A program made the position numbers and the translations under genes. DNA of 64,000 nucleotides from Microbulbifer celer (lineage in GTDB: Bacteria; Pseudomonadota; Gammaproteobacteria; Pseudomonadales; Cellvibrionaceae): contig NZ_CP087715.1 of NCBI RefSeq assembly GCF_020991125.1, positions 957,501-1,021,500 on the forward strand, written 5' to 3'. Below are positions 33,361 to 44,610 of this stretch, piece by piece (position 1 is the first letter of the stretch; each line of letters begins with the position of its first letter). The notes beneath the pieces were generated by a model that made no database searches, had not been told where the DNA came from, and worked only from the letters and a program-made list of their open reading frames with translations.

Positions 33361-34329
33361 ATGGCGCTGATTATCGTACTGCTGGCCCTCGGGCTGGTTC
33401 AGGTTTGGGGCTCTGGCGGTCCGCTGCAGCGGGATGGCTGGTTTTTCTACTGGCGCGACTGGGTACAGGGGCGAGCCTCGCTTAACGGGCGTGTAGGGCT
33501 GGAATTCGGCATCACGATTCTGTTGCCGGTACTTGCCTCGGCGCTATTGCTGGCGCTGGCCGAGTCTGTGCTCGGTGGTTTGGGCGTATTGATGGTCAGT
33601 GTGCCGCTGCTTTTGTACAGCCTGGGGCGTGGTAACTTTAATGACACCCTCGCCAAATATTTGCGCGCCTGGTATCAGGGGGACCTGGAGGCGGCCTGCA
33701 TCCACGCGCAGCAGATGTTGCCAGATATGGAAGCGCTGGATGTCGGCAGCGATGCCGGCCTGCATCGTCAGGTATTTCGCGCTGTTGCGTATCGGGCATT
33801 CGAGCGCATGTTTGCGGTGCTTTTCTGGTTCCTGTTGCTGGGCGCACCGGGTGCTGTTCTGTACCGGTTGAGTCGCCTGTACCTCGCCGGTGCCGAGAAA
33901 GGCAGAGAGACTTCGGTCAAAGTGGAAGGCGTTGATAGCGCCGGTGGTTCAGTCAGCTCTTCAACTGCTACGCCATACCGTACTCTGGCCGGGAGCCTGC
34001 CGTTGGCTGCGCGCTGGCTGTGGTTGTTGGAATGGTTGCCAGTGCGGGTGCTGGGTTTCTCTCTGGCGATCGTTGGTAACTTTGCCGGTTGTTACCGGGC
34101 GTGGCGTCGCCATCTTACCTGCGGTGAATCCGCCACTGGCGATGTGCTCGAATACTACCTGGAGGGCGCCCTCGGGGGAATCGATGCCAGTGAGTGCAGC
34201 GCCGGTGCGACGGTCAGTGACAGCCAGCGCACCTGTGGTGCGGAACTGGAGGCGCTGCAGGCGCTGTTGTCGCGGGCGTTATTGATGTGGATCACTGCGC
34301 TGGCGCTGTACACGATTTTTGGCAGTTGA
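33361..34329 (+). CDS. ampE: AmpE-like inner-membrane protein
   Basis: This 322-residue polytopic protein lies 42 bases downstream of ampD, as in E. coli. The segment YSLGRGNFNDTLAKYLRAWYQGDLEAA and the later GAPGAVLYRLSRLY block are typical of AmpE. A regulatory signalling role in beta-lactamase induction is the traditional annotation; the molecular function is unclear. Confidence 0.88.
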   Translation: MALIIVLLALGLVQVWGSGGPLQRDGWFFYWRDWVQGRASLNGRVGLEFGITILLPVLASALLLALAESVLGGLGVLMVSVPLLLYSLGRGNFNDTLAKYLRAWYQGDLEAACIHAQQMLPDMEALDVGSDAGLHRQVFRAVAYRAFERMFAVLFWFLLLGAPGAVLYRLSRLYLAGAEKGRETSVKVEGVDSAGGSVSSSTATPYRTLAGSLPLAARWLWLLEWLPVRVLGFSLAIVGNFAGCYRAWRRHLTCGESATGDVLEYYLEGALGGIDASECSAGATVSDSQRTCGAELEALQALLSRALLMWITALALYTIFGS

Positions 34330-34374
34330 GTTTGGACGCTAAACTGATTTGCTGGCTTGCCGGATGACTACGGA

Positions 34375-35415
34375 ATGAAGAACAAGACATCTCCCGACGC
34401 TAATCCCGATTCGGGGGAAGCCCCCGATCTGCCGGAGGTCGCCGACGTACTCGGTGCGGCGCAGCGCCTGGCGGGTAAAGTCCATCGGACCCCCTTATTC
34501 AGCAGCGCGCAGATCAATGCGCGGTGTGACGCCGAAGTGTTCTTCAAGTCTGAGCACCTGCAGAAGGTCGGTGCCTTCAAGGCCCGAGGTGCTGCCAATG
34601 CGGTGCAGATGGTACCGCCGGGCACGGTGCGGGTAGCCACCCACAGTTCGGGCAATCATGGAGCGGCACTGGCATGGGCCGCCGCCGACGCGGGGCTCAA
34701 ATGCACCGTGGTGATGCCGGAAAATGCCCCTGTCGCCAAGCGCACTGCAGTAGCGGCCTACGGTGCGGAAATCGTGCTGTGCCCGCCGACATTCGCAGAC
34801 AGAGAGAGCACCCTGGCGACAGTGGTGGAAGAAACCGGTGCCCATGTCGTTCCCCCCTTTGACGACTCGAGAATTATCGCGGGGCAGGGCACTGTGGCGC
34901 TCGAGATCATTGATCAGTGCCGCTCACTGGGATTTACCCCGGACCTGCTGGTGGCGCCCGTGGGCGGCGGTGGCCTGCTGGCTGGTGTTGGGGTTGCGGT
35001 GGCCGCGCTGGCGCCGGAAATCAAGGTGATTGGCGCTGAGCCTGCCGGCGCCGACGATGCCCAGCGCTCATTTCGCAGCGGCGTCCGGGTGACGGAGCAG
35101 GCGCCGGATACCATTGCCGATGGTCTTCGTACTACCCTGGGATTGCGCAATTTCGAACTGGTCCGGCGTACGGTCAACGATGTTGTCACCGTGACGGAAG
35201 AAGATATTGCGATCGCATTGCGCTGGCTGTGGACACGAACCAAACAGCTGGTGGAACCATCTGCCGCGGTGTCACTGGCCGCAGTGATGGCGCATCGGGC
35301 GCGTTTTCGCGGCAAGCGGGTTGCTGTTGTGCTCACTGGTGGCAATATGGATCTGGAGAGCATGGTTTCCCTGCTCGACGGTGCGGGTGGTCCCCGGTGC
35401 GACGAGGAGAAATAG
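34375..35415 (+). CDS. PLP-dependent threonine/serine dehydratase-like enzyme
   Basis: This fold-type II pyridoxal-phosphate enzyme has 346 residues from the ATG at 34375. The Schiff-base lysine lies in KVGAFKARGAANAV, the SSGNHGAALA loop binds substrate carboxylate, and the PLP-phosphate glycine loop is PVGGGGLLAG. No C-terminal ACT domain is present, so it resembles catabolic threonine dehydratase or serine racemase-type enzymes. The exact amino acid is uncertain. Confidence 0.85.
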   Translation: MKNKTSPDANPDSGEAPDLPEVADVLGAAQRLAGKVHRTPLFSSAQINARCDAEVFFKSEHLQKVGAFKARGAANAVQMVPPGTVRVATHSSGNHGAALAWAAADAGLKCTVVMPENAPVAKRTAVAAYGAEIVLCPPTFADRESTLATVVEETGAHVVPPFDDSRIIAGQGTVALEIIDQCRSLGFTPDLLVAPVGGGGLLAGVGVAVAALAPEIKVIGAEPAGADDAQRSFRSGVRVTEQAPDTIADGLRTTLGLRNFELVRRTVNDVVTVTEEDIAIALRWLWTRTKQLVEPSAAVSLAAVMAHRARFRGKRVAVVLTGGNMDLESMVSLLDGAGGPRCDEEK

Positions 35416-35731
35416 CGCCAGTGCGGGTGTCCGTATCAACGGGTTCAATAATCAGGCTGGCCCCGGAAATAGGGCCGGAGTGGCTGCTAAACTGTTGGCA
35501 GCTCTGTTGCTGATAACAGGTTTGATCTGGTTGCACTCCGGCCATGCGGGCCAGTTTCAGCTACGCTCGGATACCTTTTTTTCGAGGGGATCGGAAGCCG
35601 CGAGCACAGCTTATCAAGCTGGCAGAAGCGGAACTGGAAGGGCGTTCGGGCGCTGAGCATGGCGCAGTCGGATCGTTTCGCGCACTCGTTGTCATCACCA
35701 ATCTCATAAGCAAAAGGATGTAAGCCAGCCC
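35416..35731. other. Intergenic region before ampG
   Basis: This stretch of about 316 bases has no convincing gene. A short frame from a GTG at 35480 contains a hydrophobic stretch (KLLAALLLITGLIWLHSG) but has no Shine-Dalgarno and no recognisable C-terminus. No terminator is evident after the dehydratase gene. Confidence 0.4.
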
Positions 35732-37090
35732 ATGCAGCAAAAATCCATGTCCTGGGGCGAGGCACTGCGGATCTATCTGAAGCCCAAAGTGCTGGCGATG
35801 TTCTTTCTCGGTTTCTCTGCCGGCCTGCCGCTATTACTGGTGTTTTCAACACTTACTGCCTGGTTGCGGGACTACGGTGTCAGCCGTACTGCTATTGGCT
35901 TCTTTGCCTGGGTGGGCATTACCTTTTCGATCAAGGTGCTCTGGGCGCCGGTTATCGACTACCTCAAGATTCCGTTTCTTACCCGCGTGATGGGGAAACG
36001 ACGCAGCTGGATGCTGGCGGCGCAGATCGGGGTGGCCGTGGGGTTGCTGGGGCTCTCGATGATCAACCCGCAGCTGGCATTGTGGAAAGTGGCAGTGATT
36101 TCGGTGTGGGTCGCATTTTGTTCCGCCTCTCAGGATGTCGTGATTGACGCTTTCCGGATTGAATCGGTGGAGCGCGAGTTACAGGGGGCAATGGCTGCAA
36201 ACTATGTATTTGGCTACCGGATTGCGCTGTTGGTTGCGGGGGCCGGAGCCCTGTACATTGCCGAATTGGGCAGCTGGTCTATTTCCTATGCCAGCATGGC
36301 GGCATTGATGGGCGTGGGCGTCCTCACCACGCTGCTGGTGACGGAACCGGACCACCAGAAAGTGCAGGACCTGGCGGATGACTTCCAGCACGATTGGGTG
36401 GATCGGATGTTGGGTGATGGCCAGCACAGCCGGATCTGGGAGTGGTTTGTCAAAGCGGTGGCCTGCCCGTTTATCGAGTTTTTCCAGCGCAACGGTCGCT
36501 TTGCTCTAGTGTTGCTGCTGTTTATCGGAATCTACCGTCTCAGTGATATTGCCATGGGGGTGATGGCCAATCCGTTCTATCTCGATCTGGGATTTAGCAA
36601 GACGGATATTGCCCAGATCACCAAAGTGTTCGGCTTTTTCTTTACCATCTTCGGCTCGTTTCTCGGCGGTCTGCTTGTCGTGCGCTACGGCATCATGCGG
36701 CCGCTGATCCTCGGTGCGGTGATGGTGGCAGCCACCAACCTGCTGTTTGCCCACCTCGCCAACCTGGGACCCGACAAGGCCTGGCTCGCAGTCGTCATCA
36801 GTGCCGACAATGTGAGCGCTGGTCTCTCCAATGCGGTGTTTATTGCCTATCTCTCCAGTCTCGCGAATCAGGCATATACCGCCACCCAGTACGCGCTTTT
36901 CAGCTCATTGATGACACTGCCGGGTAAATTCTTGAGTGGTTTCTCTGGCGTGATTGTGGATGCTCAAGGGTATGCCCAGTTCTTTACCTATGCGGCAATG
37001 ATTGGAATTCCCGCAGTACTCCTGTCCATCTACCTCTGGCGTAGAAGGTTGCGTGAAGAGGCTTTGGCGGAGGCCGCCGCACCGAATTAG
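35732..37090 (+). CDS. ampG: Muropeptide MFS transporter AmpG
   Basis: AmpG imports anhydro-muropeptides from periplasm to cytosol, supplying the AmpD substrate. It has 452 residues and 12 predicted membrane helices. The N-terminal MFFLGFSAGLPLLLVFSTLTAWLRD and the SASQDVVIDAFRIE block are family-typical. It lies 3 kb from ampD-ampE, so three recycling genes share a neighbourhood. Confidence 0.93.
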   Translation: MQQKSMSWGEALRIYLKPKVLAMFFLGFSAGLPLLLVFSTLTAWLRDYGVSRTAIGFFAWVGITFSIKVLWAPVIDYLKIPFLTRVMGKRRSWMLAAQIGVAVGLLGLSMINPQLALWKVAVISVWVAFCSASQDVVIDAFRIESVERELQGAMAANYVFGYRIALLVAGAGALYIAELGSWSISYASMAALMGVGVLTTLLVTEPDHQKVQDLADDFQHDWVDRMLGDGQHSRIWEWFVKAVACPFIEFFQRNGRFALVLLLFIGIYRLSDIAMGVMANPFYLDLGFSKTDIAQITKVFGFFFTIFGSFLGGLLVVRYGIMRPLILGAVMVAATNLLFAHLANLGPDKAWLAVVISADNVSAGLSNAVFIAYLSSLANQAYTATQYALFSSLMTLPGKFLSGFSGVIVDAQGYAQFFTYAAMIGIPAVLLSIYLWRRRLREEALAEAAAPN

Positions 37091-37137
37091 GCCAGCGCGG
37101 GCAGGCCTGTGCTCTTGGTGTGACTTTAAAGTATCTA

Positions 37138-37479
37138 TCAGTCGCTTTCTTGCGGCCAGCGATATCGGTGCAAGTCCACCCGGCCATTTAGCAGCGTGAT
37201 TCCTTCCTTTTCCAGACGCTTTCGCTGTACCTGAGCCCTCGGTTCCGGCAGTGAAATCCTGCCGGACGCATTGATGACCCGGTGCCAGGGCAGCCTGGTA
37301 TCCGCGGGCAGGTTCCGCAGGGTATTGCCCACCAGGCGGGCGGCGCGGGGAAGCCCGGCGAGCTCAGCCAGCCCGCCGTATGTGACTACATGGCCAAAGG
37401 GGACTTGCGCCAGTGTAAGGTAGATACGACTTGTGGCATCATTGTGGCTTACAGAGGTTTTCCCGCCTTTATCGCGCAT
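37138..37479 (-). CDS. Alkyltransferase-like protein (MGMT family, PWHR type)
   Basis: This 113-residue protein consists of only the DNA-binding domain of the O6-methylguanine-DNA methyltransferase family (IPFGHVVTYGGLAELAG-like block, RLVGNTLRNLP). The catalytic PCHRV is replaced by LPWHRVINASGRIS, Trp instead of Cys. Such ATL proteins bind alkylated guanine and recruit nucleotide excision repair rather than removing the alkyl group. The ATG at 37479 is preferred over the longer frame reaching 37611, which overlaps the divergent gene. Confidence 0.88.
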   Translation of the reverse strand: MRDKGGKTSVSHNDATSRIYLTLAQVPFGHVVTYGGLAELAGLPRAARLVGNTLRNLPADTRLPWHRVINASGRISLPEPRAQVQRKRLEKEGITLLNGRVDLHRYRWPQESD

Positions 37480-37516
37480 TTCTGCTAATAACTCCAAGCT
37501 ATCTGAAGGTTGTATT

Positions 37517-38548
37517 GTGCTTTCTGCTGTACGTCGCGTCGCCCTCATCATCCCGCTTTTTCTCGCCTTTGTCGCCATCCCGGCAGCGGCTGGCGTGCTT
37601 AGCCTGAGCAACGGCGACAGGATCTACGGCGACTTGGTGGTGGTTGAAAAGGATCACGTAGTCTGGAACTCTGAGACCTTCGGTGAGATTACCGTCGAAA
37701 AGGGCAAAATCCTGTCTCTGGAAACGGATAAAGATCTGAAAATTGCCGGCCGCGAAGAGCCCTGCGCATTGGCAGGTCACTACCGGGAGCAATGGGAGCT
37801 CTACTGCGATGAAGGGGATGGCTGGGTGATGGACTTCCCTGCCATTGATCGCGCCGAGCCCTACATCAATTTTGTCGGTGACCCGATCATCTTCCACGGT
37901 AATGTGAGTGCTTCCGGTGTGTTCGAGCACGGCAACCGCGATCGTGAAGACTGGGATGTAAACGCCAACTTCGATGTGCGCAATGGCGACTTCCATCACC
38001 TGCTGGCAACCCAGTACCAGAACCAGAACAACGTCGAGGTTGAGGGGCTGGAGAAGTACCGACTGAGTTATGACTTGCGCTGGATATTCGCAGAGAAGTG
38101 GTTCGCGGCGGGTAACAGTGCCCTGTTGCACGAAGAAGCCCGCAACCTGGACCTCAGTACCACGCTCGGTCTCGGTCTTGGTTACCTGTTCTTTGATACA
38201 GACAAATCGGCGTTCTCCATGCAGGGCGGTGTGAGTAGCCTGAGTGAAGATTTTATTGACCCCGCATTGAGTGAAAACCAGAACAAGCGCTACGCTGCTG
38301 GCCGTGCTGCCTGGGATTTCCGCTACAAATTCAATCTGGGTCCGGAAGTTTATTACAACCAGGAGTTACTGCAGTCCCTGGACGCAGGCGATGACTACCA
38401 GAGTAATGCCGAGGTGGGGGTGCGTACACCGCTGGTCAAAGGCATTTTGATGGAAGTGAAGTACGCCTGGCAGTACGACAACACCCCGTCCCTGGGAAGT
38501 GAAAAAGAAGACACCAAACTGACCGTAGGTGTCGGCTACTCCTGGTAA
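37517..38548 (+). CDS. DUF481 outer-membrane protein
   Basis: The GTG at 37517 begins a signal peptide (LSAVRRVALIIPLFLAFVAIPAAAG). Next comes a small beta domain (LSLSNGDRIYGDLVVVEKDHVVWNSE) and then about 230 residues of alternating strands ending in an aromatic residue (VGVGYSW), as in the salt-inducible YdiY/DUF481 beta-barrel family. The 343-residue length is plausible. The ligand or function is unknown. Its 5' end lies only 37 bases from the divergent ATL gene. Confidence 0.8.
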   Translation: MLSAVRRVALIIPLFLAFVAIPAAAGVLSLSNGDRIYGDLVVVEKDHVVWNSETFGEITVEKGKILSLETDKDLKIAGREEPCALAGHYREQWELYCDEGDGWVMDFPAIDRAEPYINFVGDPIIFHGNVSASGVFEHGNRDREDWDVNANFDVRNGDFHHLLATQYQNQNNVEVEGLEKYRLSYDLRWIFAEKWFAAGNSALLHEEARNLDLSTTLGLGLGYLFFDTDKSAFSMQGGVSSLSEDFIDPALSENQNKRYAAGRAAWDFRYKFNLGPEVYYNQELLQSLDAGDDYQSNAEVGVRTPLVKGILMEVKYAWQYDNTPSLGSEKEDTKLTVGVGYSW

Positions 38549-38570
38549 TCACCAGTCACCGGAGAACAAC

Positions 38571-39332
38571 ATGCAAATTGCCGAAAGTGTTATTGCCATT
38601 ACTGGCGCAGGGCAGGGGCTCGGCCGCGCGATGGCGGTTTACCTTGCTGAACGTGGTGCGCAACTGGCGCTGCTGGATGTCAACGAAGCAGGGCTTGAGG
38701 AAAGCGTGGCGGCCTGCCGCGCGCTGGGTGCCGAAGCCCGCCATTACCTGGTCAATGTTGCCGATGAGTCTGCAGTAGACCGGGGCTTTGCCGATGTAGT
38801 AAGCGATTTTGGGCGCCTGGATGTGCTGGTGAATAACGCCGGCATCATGCGCGATGGCATGCTGCTGAAAGTGAAAGACGGTAAAGTCGCCGATCGTATG
38901 TCACTGGCACAGTGGCAGTCGGTCATCGACGTGAACCTCACCGGTGTTTTCCTGTGTACGCGCGCTGCTGCGGCGGCGATGGCCGAGTCTGGAAATGGAG
39001 GCGTGATCGTCAATATTTCCAGTGTGTCCCGGGCGGGAAATATGGGGCAGACCAATTACTCCGCCACCAAGGCTGGCGTCGCCACCATGACTGTTACCTG
39101 GGCGCGGGAACTGGCACGTTACGGTATCCGGGTCGCAGCAATTGCACCGGGGTTTATCGGCACCGATATGGTGGCGCAGATGCGCCCCGAGATTCTCGAA
39201 AACCTGGTCAAGCAGGTACCGCTGCGCCGCATTGGTGAGCCGGATGAGATCGCCAGTACACTGGCCTACCTGATCGACAACGATTATGTGACCGGTCGTG
39301 TTATTGAAGTCGACGGCGGCGCACGCATGTAG
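38571..39332 (+). CDS. Short-chain dehydrogenase/reductase (FabG-like)
   Basis: This is an NAD(P)H-dependent oxidoreductase with 253 residues. The Rossmann loop is TGAGQGLG, followed by NNAGIM, the catalytic Ser in NISSVSRAGNMGQ and the YSATK active site. The C-terminal VTGRVIEVDGGARM is typical of FabG-like acetoacetyl or acyl reductases. GGAGA lies just before the ATG at 38571. The substrate is not determined. Confidence 0.9.
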   Translation: MQIAESVIAITGAGQGLGRAMAVYLAERGAQLALLDVNEAGLEESVAACRALGAEARHYLVNVADESAVDRGFADVVSDFGRLDVLVNNAGIMRDGMLLKVKDGKVADRMSLAQWQSVIDVNLTGVFLCTRAAAAAMAESGNGGVIVNISSVSRAGNMGQTNYSATKAGVATMTVTWARELARYGIRVAAIAPGFIGTDMVAQMRPEILENLVKQVPLRRIGEPDEIASTLAYLIDNDYVTGRVIEVDGGARM

Positions 39333-39356
39333 TCGCTGCCTGATGGCAGGTGGTGT

Positions 39357-40553
39357 TTAGCAAACCCGCCGAACGCCCCCTTCCAGCCGGTCTGAAAAGA
39401 TCCACTGCCACAATTGAATGTGCCGGGCGCGAAAGGCGCCCGCGCACGACAGCAGATAGTAGCGCCACATGCGATAGAAGGTGGTGTCGAATTTTCCTGA
39501 AAATTTCTCCCAGCTGCGCTCAAAATTGTCGTGCCATGCCATCAGGGTTTTGTCGTAGTCACTGCCGAAATTGTGCAGGTCTTCGGCAATCAGGAGCTCC
39601 TCCGCGGCATCACAGATCTGCCCATTGAAAGGCAGGTCGCCATTGGGGAATATGTATTTTTCGATCCAGGGATCGCAGGTAGTGTTGCGCTGATTCTTGC
39701 CAATGGTATGTAGCAGAAGTAAACCGTCCGGTTTCAGGCAGCGCTTCGAGACCTCCATAAACGCGCGGTGATTTTTCCTGCCCACGTGCTCGAACATGCC
39801 GACACTGGCAATGCGATCATACTTGGCGTCCAGCGCGCGATAATCCTGAAGGTGCACGGTGATGGGCAGGCTTGCGTAGTGGGTGTCGATAAATTGCTTC
39901 TGCTCCCGCGAAACCGTTACCCCGGTGCACTCCACACCATAATGCTCCGCGGCATAGCTTACCAGGCTACCCCAGCCGCAGCCGATATCCAGTAGACGCA
40001 TTCCCGGCTGCAGGCCCAGCTTGCGACAGATCAAATCCAGTTTTGCCGTCTGAGCCTGCTCCAGATCTTTGGCATCCTTCCAGTATCCGCAGCTGTACGT
40101 CATGCGGCTGTCTAGCATGGACTGATAAAAGTCATTGCCCAGATCATAGTGGTGTTCCCCAACCTGGAAGGCTCGCCGTTCGCTTTGCAAGTTAAGTAAA
40201 TAGCTGCGGGTAATTCGCCAAAGATTCCGGAAAGGCTTGATCTGGTGTTGAAGCTGAGCACGCAGAATGCGGTAGAAAAACTCGTCCAGAGCCTCGCAGG
40301 ACCAATCGCCGCGCATATAGGTTTCACCCAGCCCGAGATTGTGGCGGGCAATGATCTCGTCCAGGGCCTGTGGCCGGTGCAGTTGTAGATCCCAGGGATT
40401 GTCCCCGTTGATGCGGATACCCGCTCTCTCCAACAGCTCGCCGGCCAGATGTGAAGACTGCTGTATTACCGGGGCAGCGCTCGAACGGCCGCTGTGGCTA
40501 TTACGTTGAAGATTGCTGCTGTTAGGGTCCTGTGCGGAGGTGTCGCTATCCAT
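39357..40553 (-). CDS. cfa: Cyclopropane-fatty-acyl-phospholipid synthase family protein
   Basis: This SAM-dependent enzyme is predicted to add a methylene bridge to unsaturated fatty acyl chains of membrane phospholipids. The SAM loop is LLDIGCGWGSL, preceded by HYDLGNDFYQSMLD and SRMTYSCGYW, and followed by VGMFEHVGRKNH, all CFA-synthase signatures. The ATG at 40553 gives 398 residues; upstream residues to 40679 look non-homologous. Confidence 0.92.
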   Translation of the reverse strand: MDSDTSAQDPNSSNLQRNSHSGRSSAAPVIQQSSHLAGELLERAGIRINGDNPWDLQLHRPQALDEIIARHNLGLGETYMRGDWSCEALDEFFYRILRAQLQHQIKPFRNLWRITRSYLLNLQSERRAFQVGEHHYDLGNDFYQSMLDSRMTYSCGYWKDAKDLEQAQTAKLDLICRKLGLQPGMRLLDIGCGWGSLVSYAAEHYGVECTGVTVSREQKQFIDTHYASLPITVHLQDYRALDAKYDRIASVGMFEHVGRKNHRAFMEVSKRCLKPDGLLLLHTIGKNQRNTTCDPWIEKYIFPNGDLPFNGQICDAAEELLIAEDLHNFGSDYDKTLMAWHDNFERSWEKFSGKFDTTFYRMWRYYLLSCAGAFRARHIQLWQWIFSDRLEGGVRRVC

Positions 40554-40844
40554 ATCTGCCGTCCTGATTGCCGCTTTCAACTGCCCAGAGGGAACTGTTG
40601 GGCTTACTGAGAACTTTAGTGGAACAAAGTGACGGCCAGACAGGTCTGACAAAGCAAATTTGCGCGTCACATTGATCAATGGCTACACTGCGAATCTGCC
40701 GCCTCCCGAACCGCATCAGGAGGGCAACTTAATATTCGCAAATACTAAGCATATCGGAAATGTCGGATTTCGCCGGCAAGACGATCCTGGCGCCGCAACC
40801 GTCCAGCGATAGTGTTATCGCGCGCCACAGTGGAGCACACCAGC

Positions 40845-41324
40845 ATGCGTCCCTTACTTATTCTATTTATCGCCTTACCGATCCTGGAGATGTGGGTTCT
40901 GATCAGTGTTGGCCAGGAAATCGGCGCACTGCCCACCATCGGCCTGGTACTACTGACCGCAGTGGTTGGCCTGGCACTATTGCGCCGCCAGAGCCTGTCT
41001 ACGGTGACACGCGCACAGCAGAAAATGCAGGCGGGGGAGATGCCGGCCCGCGAGATGGCCGAGGGGATCTTCCTCGCCGTTGGGGGCGCTCTGCTCCTGA
41101 CGCCGGGATTTATAACCGACGCCATCGGCTTCGTGTGTCTGATTCCCGGACTGCGGCAGCTGGTATTGGGGAAACTGCTTAGTCACGTTGTGATCCTGAC
41201 CCCCGGCAAGCCGGGACGAGGTCCGTCTGCCGGGCCGGCCCGGGATCGCTCAGGCAACATCATTGAGGGTGACTATCAGCGAGAAGATAAAGATAAAAAG
41301 GATGACTCTGATCACCGAGATTGA
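40845..41324 (+). CDS. fxsA: FxsA-family membrane protein
   Basis: FxsA is a small inner-membrane protein (159 residues here) whose overproduction relieves F-factor PifA exclusion of phage T7 in E. coli. Helices at about 3-20 and 27-46, the LPTIGLVLLTAVVGLALLR-type block and GGALLLTPGFITDAIGF are family-typical; the tail is charged. It lies upstream of groES as in E. coli. Confidence 0.92.
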   Translation: MRPLLILFIALPILEMWVLISVGQEIGALPTIGLVLLTAVVGLALLRRQSLSTVTRAQQKMQAGEMPAREMAEGIFLAVGGALLLTPGFITDAIGFVCLIPGLRQLVLGKLLSHVVILTPGKPGRGPSAGPARDRSGNIIEGDYQREDKDKKDDSDHRD

Positions 41325-41393
41325 ATGGTTTTTGACCGGTCGACTCCTCGTTGCGCTTCCCCAGGCATTTTTTTCCCGTTTTTTCTCCTGCCC

Positions 41394-41423
41394 CTGTTGA
41401 AATCCCTCTGAACGCCCTCAGAT
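41394..41423 (+). promoter_or_regulatory. Candidate sigma32 heat-shock promoter of groESL
   Basis: CTGTTGAAAT followed after about 13 bases by CCCTCAGAT resembles the sigma32 pattern CTTGAAA-N(11-16)-CCCCAT. It is about 120 bases upstream of groES. The match is partial. Confidence 0.4.
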
Positions 41424-41545
41424 AGGCTGCACCTCAAGTTTTTGCCCCGCTGCATATCAATGCAGAGGGGCTTCGGCGCCGCGGCCGGAACCGGTCGCAG
41501 CCACTTGTTATTGCAACCCCAAATAACTCAATGGAGAGCAAATCC

Positions 41546-41839
41546 ATGAAAATTCGTCCTTTGCACGACCGCGTCGTAGTACGCCGTAAGGAAGAAGAAG
41601 AGAAATCAGCCGGTGGCATCGTGCTGCCGGGTGCAGCGAAAGAAAAGCCGAATCAGGGCGAAGTGGTTGCCGTAGGCGAAGGTAAGTTGCTGGACAACGG
41701 TGACCTGCGCGCACTGTCTGTAAACGTGGGTGACACCGTGGTGTTCGGCCGTTACGCCGACAGCAACACTCTCAAGGTGGACGGCGAAGAGCTGATCATC
41801 ATGAGCGAAGGCGACATCTACGGCGTTCTGGAAGGCTGA
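41546..41839 (+). CDS. groES: Co-chaperonin GroES
   Basis: This is the lid subunit of the GroEL chaperonin. The ATG at 41546 ([14 protein letters not shown]) gives 97 residues; GGAG lies 9 bases upstream, and the upstream in-frame ATG at 41531 overlaps it. The mobile-loop region [12 protein letters not shown] is present. Confidence 0.98.
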   Translation: MKIRPLHDRVVVRRKEEEEKSAGGIVLPGAAKEKPNQGEVVAVGEGKLLDNGDLRALSVNVGDTVVFGRYADSNTLKVDGEELIIMSEGDIYGVLEG

Positions 41840-41871
41840 TTGCCCCGGACCACATCTGCACACAGAATTGA

Positions 41872-43524
<1,653 letters not shown>

Positions 43525-43539
43525 GCCGGCCTTCCAGCC

Positions 43540-43578
43540 AAACCAAAAAAACCCCGCTTCGGCGGGGTTTTTTGGTTT
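43540..43578. terminator. Bidirectional terminator between groEL and intI
   Basis: ACCCCGC/GCGGGGT stem with a TTCG loop, flanked by A and T runs, extended by the outer AAACC/GGTTT arms. It serves groEL rightward and the convergent integrase gene leftward. Confidence 0.93.
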
Positions 43579-44557
43579 AATCCAGTGGGCTGACTACACC
43601 TCGTTCATGAATGCCAATCACATGGGTGTAAATCATTGTCGTGTTTACGTCAGTATGCCCAAGTAGCTCCTGGATATTACGAATATCCGTCCCCTTCGCC
43701 AAAAGATTTGTCGCAAATGAGTGCCGAAATGTGTGACAACTGGCCTTCTTCCTAATACCTGTTGTAGCCAAAGCGTTAGCAACTGCCCTGCGAACCTGCT
43801 GTTCGCCTACATGATGGCGTCTTATCGCATCACTCCTGGGGTCCTTAGAGCGCTCGGGAGCGGGAAATACATACTGCCAGTTTGGGCTGGTGGCGGCTTT
43901 GGGGTATTTTTTGCTCAATGCAAAGGGCAGATACACTGCGCCAAAGCCTTCCTCCAAATCTCGCTGATGCAGTGCCAATACCAGGTCAACCTGGGCCTTG
44001 AGTGGAGCCAGAAGTGAGGTAGGAAGTAAAGTCCGGCGGGTCTTCTCTCCTTTGCTTTCGCGAACAAACAGGCACTGTTGAGCAAAGTCGATGTCCTGTA
44101 CCCGCAGCCTGACTGCCTCCATTACACGCAAGCCCGAGCCGTACATCAAAGAAGCTGCGAGCTTGTGGTAGCCGTGCATCTGCTCCAGCACCGCCATTGC
44201 CTCTTGGTGCGTGAATACCACAGGAAGCCGCCGGCCCTTGCTTGTTTTCTCAAACCTCAACTCGCCGAGATCAATCTCTAGAAATTGTTTGTATAAGAAA
44301 ACAACAGCATTGAGCGCTGTTTTTTGAGTGTTAATTGAAACCGAACGACGGTTTGCCAAATGGCTCAGCCACTCATCGACATCTCGCTTGTTCAGCTCCT
44401 GCGGTTTCCGCATTTGATGGAACCGGATAAAGTCTTTGATCCAGAAACAATAAGTTTTCTCTGTTTTGTACGCCAGATGACGAGATCGCATAAAAGCGCG
44501 CAGTCGATCCATGAAGCGCTGGGGGCGGTGCGGCAGAGGTATTGGTATATCGTCCAA
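43577..44557 (-). CDS. intI: Integron integrase
   Basis: This tyrosine recombinase inserts and excises cassettes between attI and attC. It has 326 residues. Catalytic residues are the Arg in [22 protein letters not shown] (His, Arg), LGHTDV (His) and the Tyr in TMIYTHV. The integron-specific extra segment is present ([21 protein letters not shown]), which separates IntI from XerC/D. It starts at TTG, with AAAGGA 7 bases upstream; no in-frame ATG is near. It diverges from the cassette array and is intact, so the integron may be active. Confidence 0.97.
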   Translation of the reverse strand: MDDIPIPLPHRPQRFMDRLRAFMRSRHLAYKTEKTYCFWIKDFIRFHQMRKPQELNKRDVDEWLSHLANRRSVSINTQKTALNAVVFLYKQFLEIDLGELRFEKTSKGRRLPVVFTHQEAMAVLEQMHGYHKLAASLMYGSGLRVMEAVRLRVQDIDFAQQCLFVRESKGEKTRRTLLPTSLLAPLKAQVDLVLALHQRDLEEGFGAVYLPFALSKKYPKAATSPNWQYVFPAPERSKDPRSDAIRRHHVGEQQVRRAVANALATTGIRKKASCHTFRHSFATNLLAKGTDIRNIQELLGHTDVNTTMIYTHVIGIHERGVVSPLD

Positions 44558-44583
44558 GATGCAATCCTTTGCATGTAGTTTAC

Positions 44584-44599
44584 CTGTATGGATATACAG
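44584..44599. promoter_or_regulatory. LexA (SOS) box at the integrase promoter
   Basis: CTGTATGGATATACAG fits CTGT-N8-ACAG with near-perfect symmetry. It ends 27 bases before the intI start. A TTGACA hexamer for intI (minus strand, 44610-44605) lies just upstream of it, so bound LexA would block transcription. On the plus strand TTGCAT (44569) and TATACA (44593), 18 bases apart, could form a cassette promoter overlapping the same box. Confidence 0.85.
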
Positions 44600-44610
44600 T
44601 ATTTTGTCAA

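Noticed and set aside
35480..35656. Possible small hydrophobic protein upstream of ampG
   Set aside because: No Shine-Dalgarno, and composition outside the hydrophobic run looks random.
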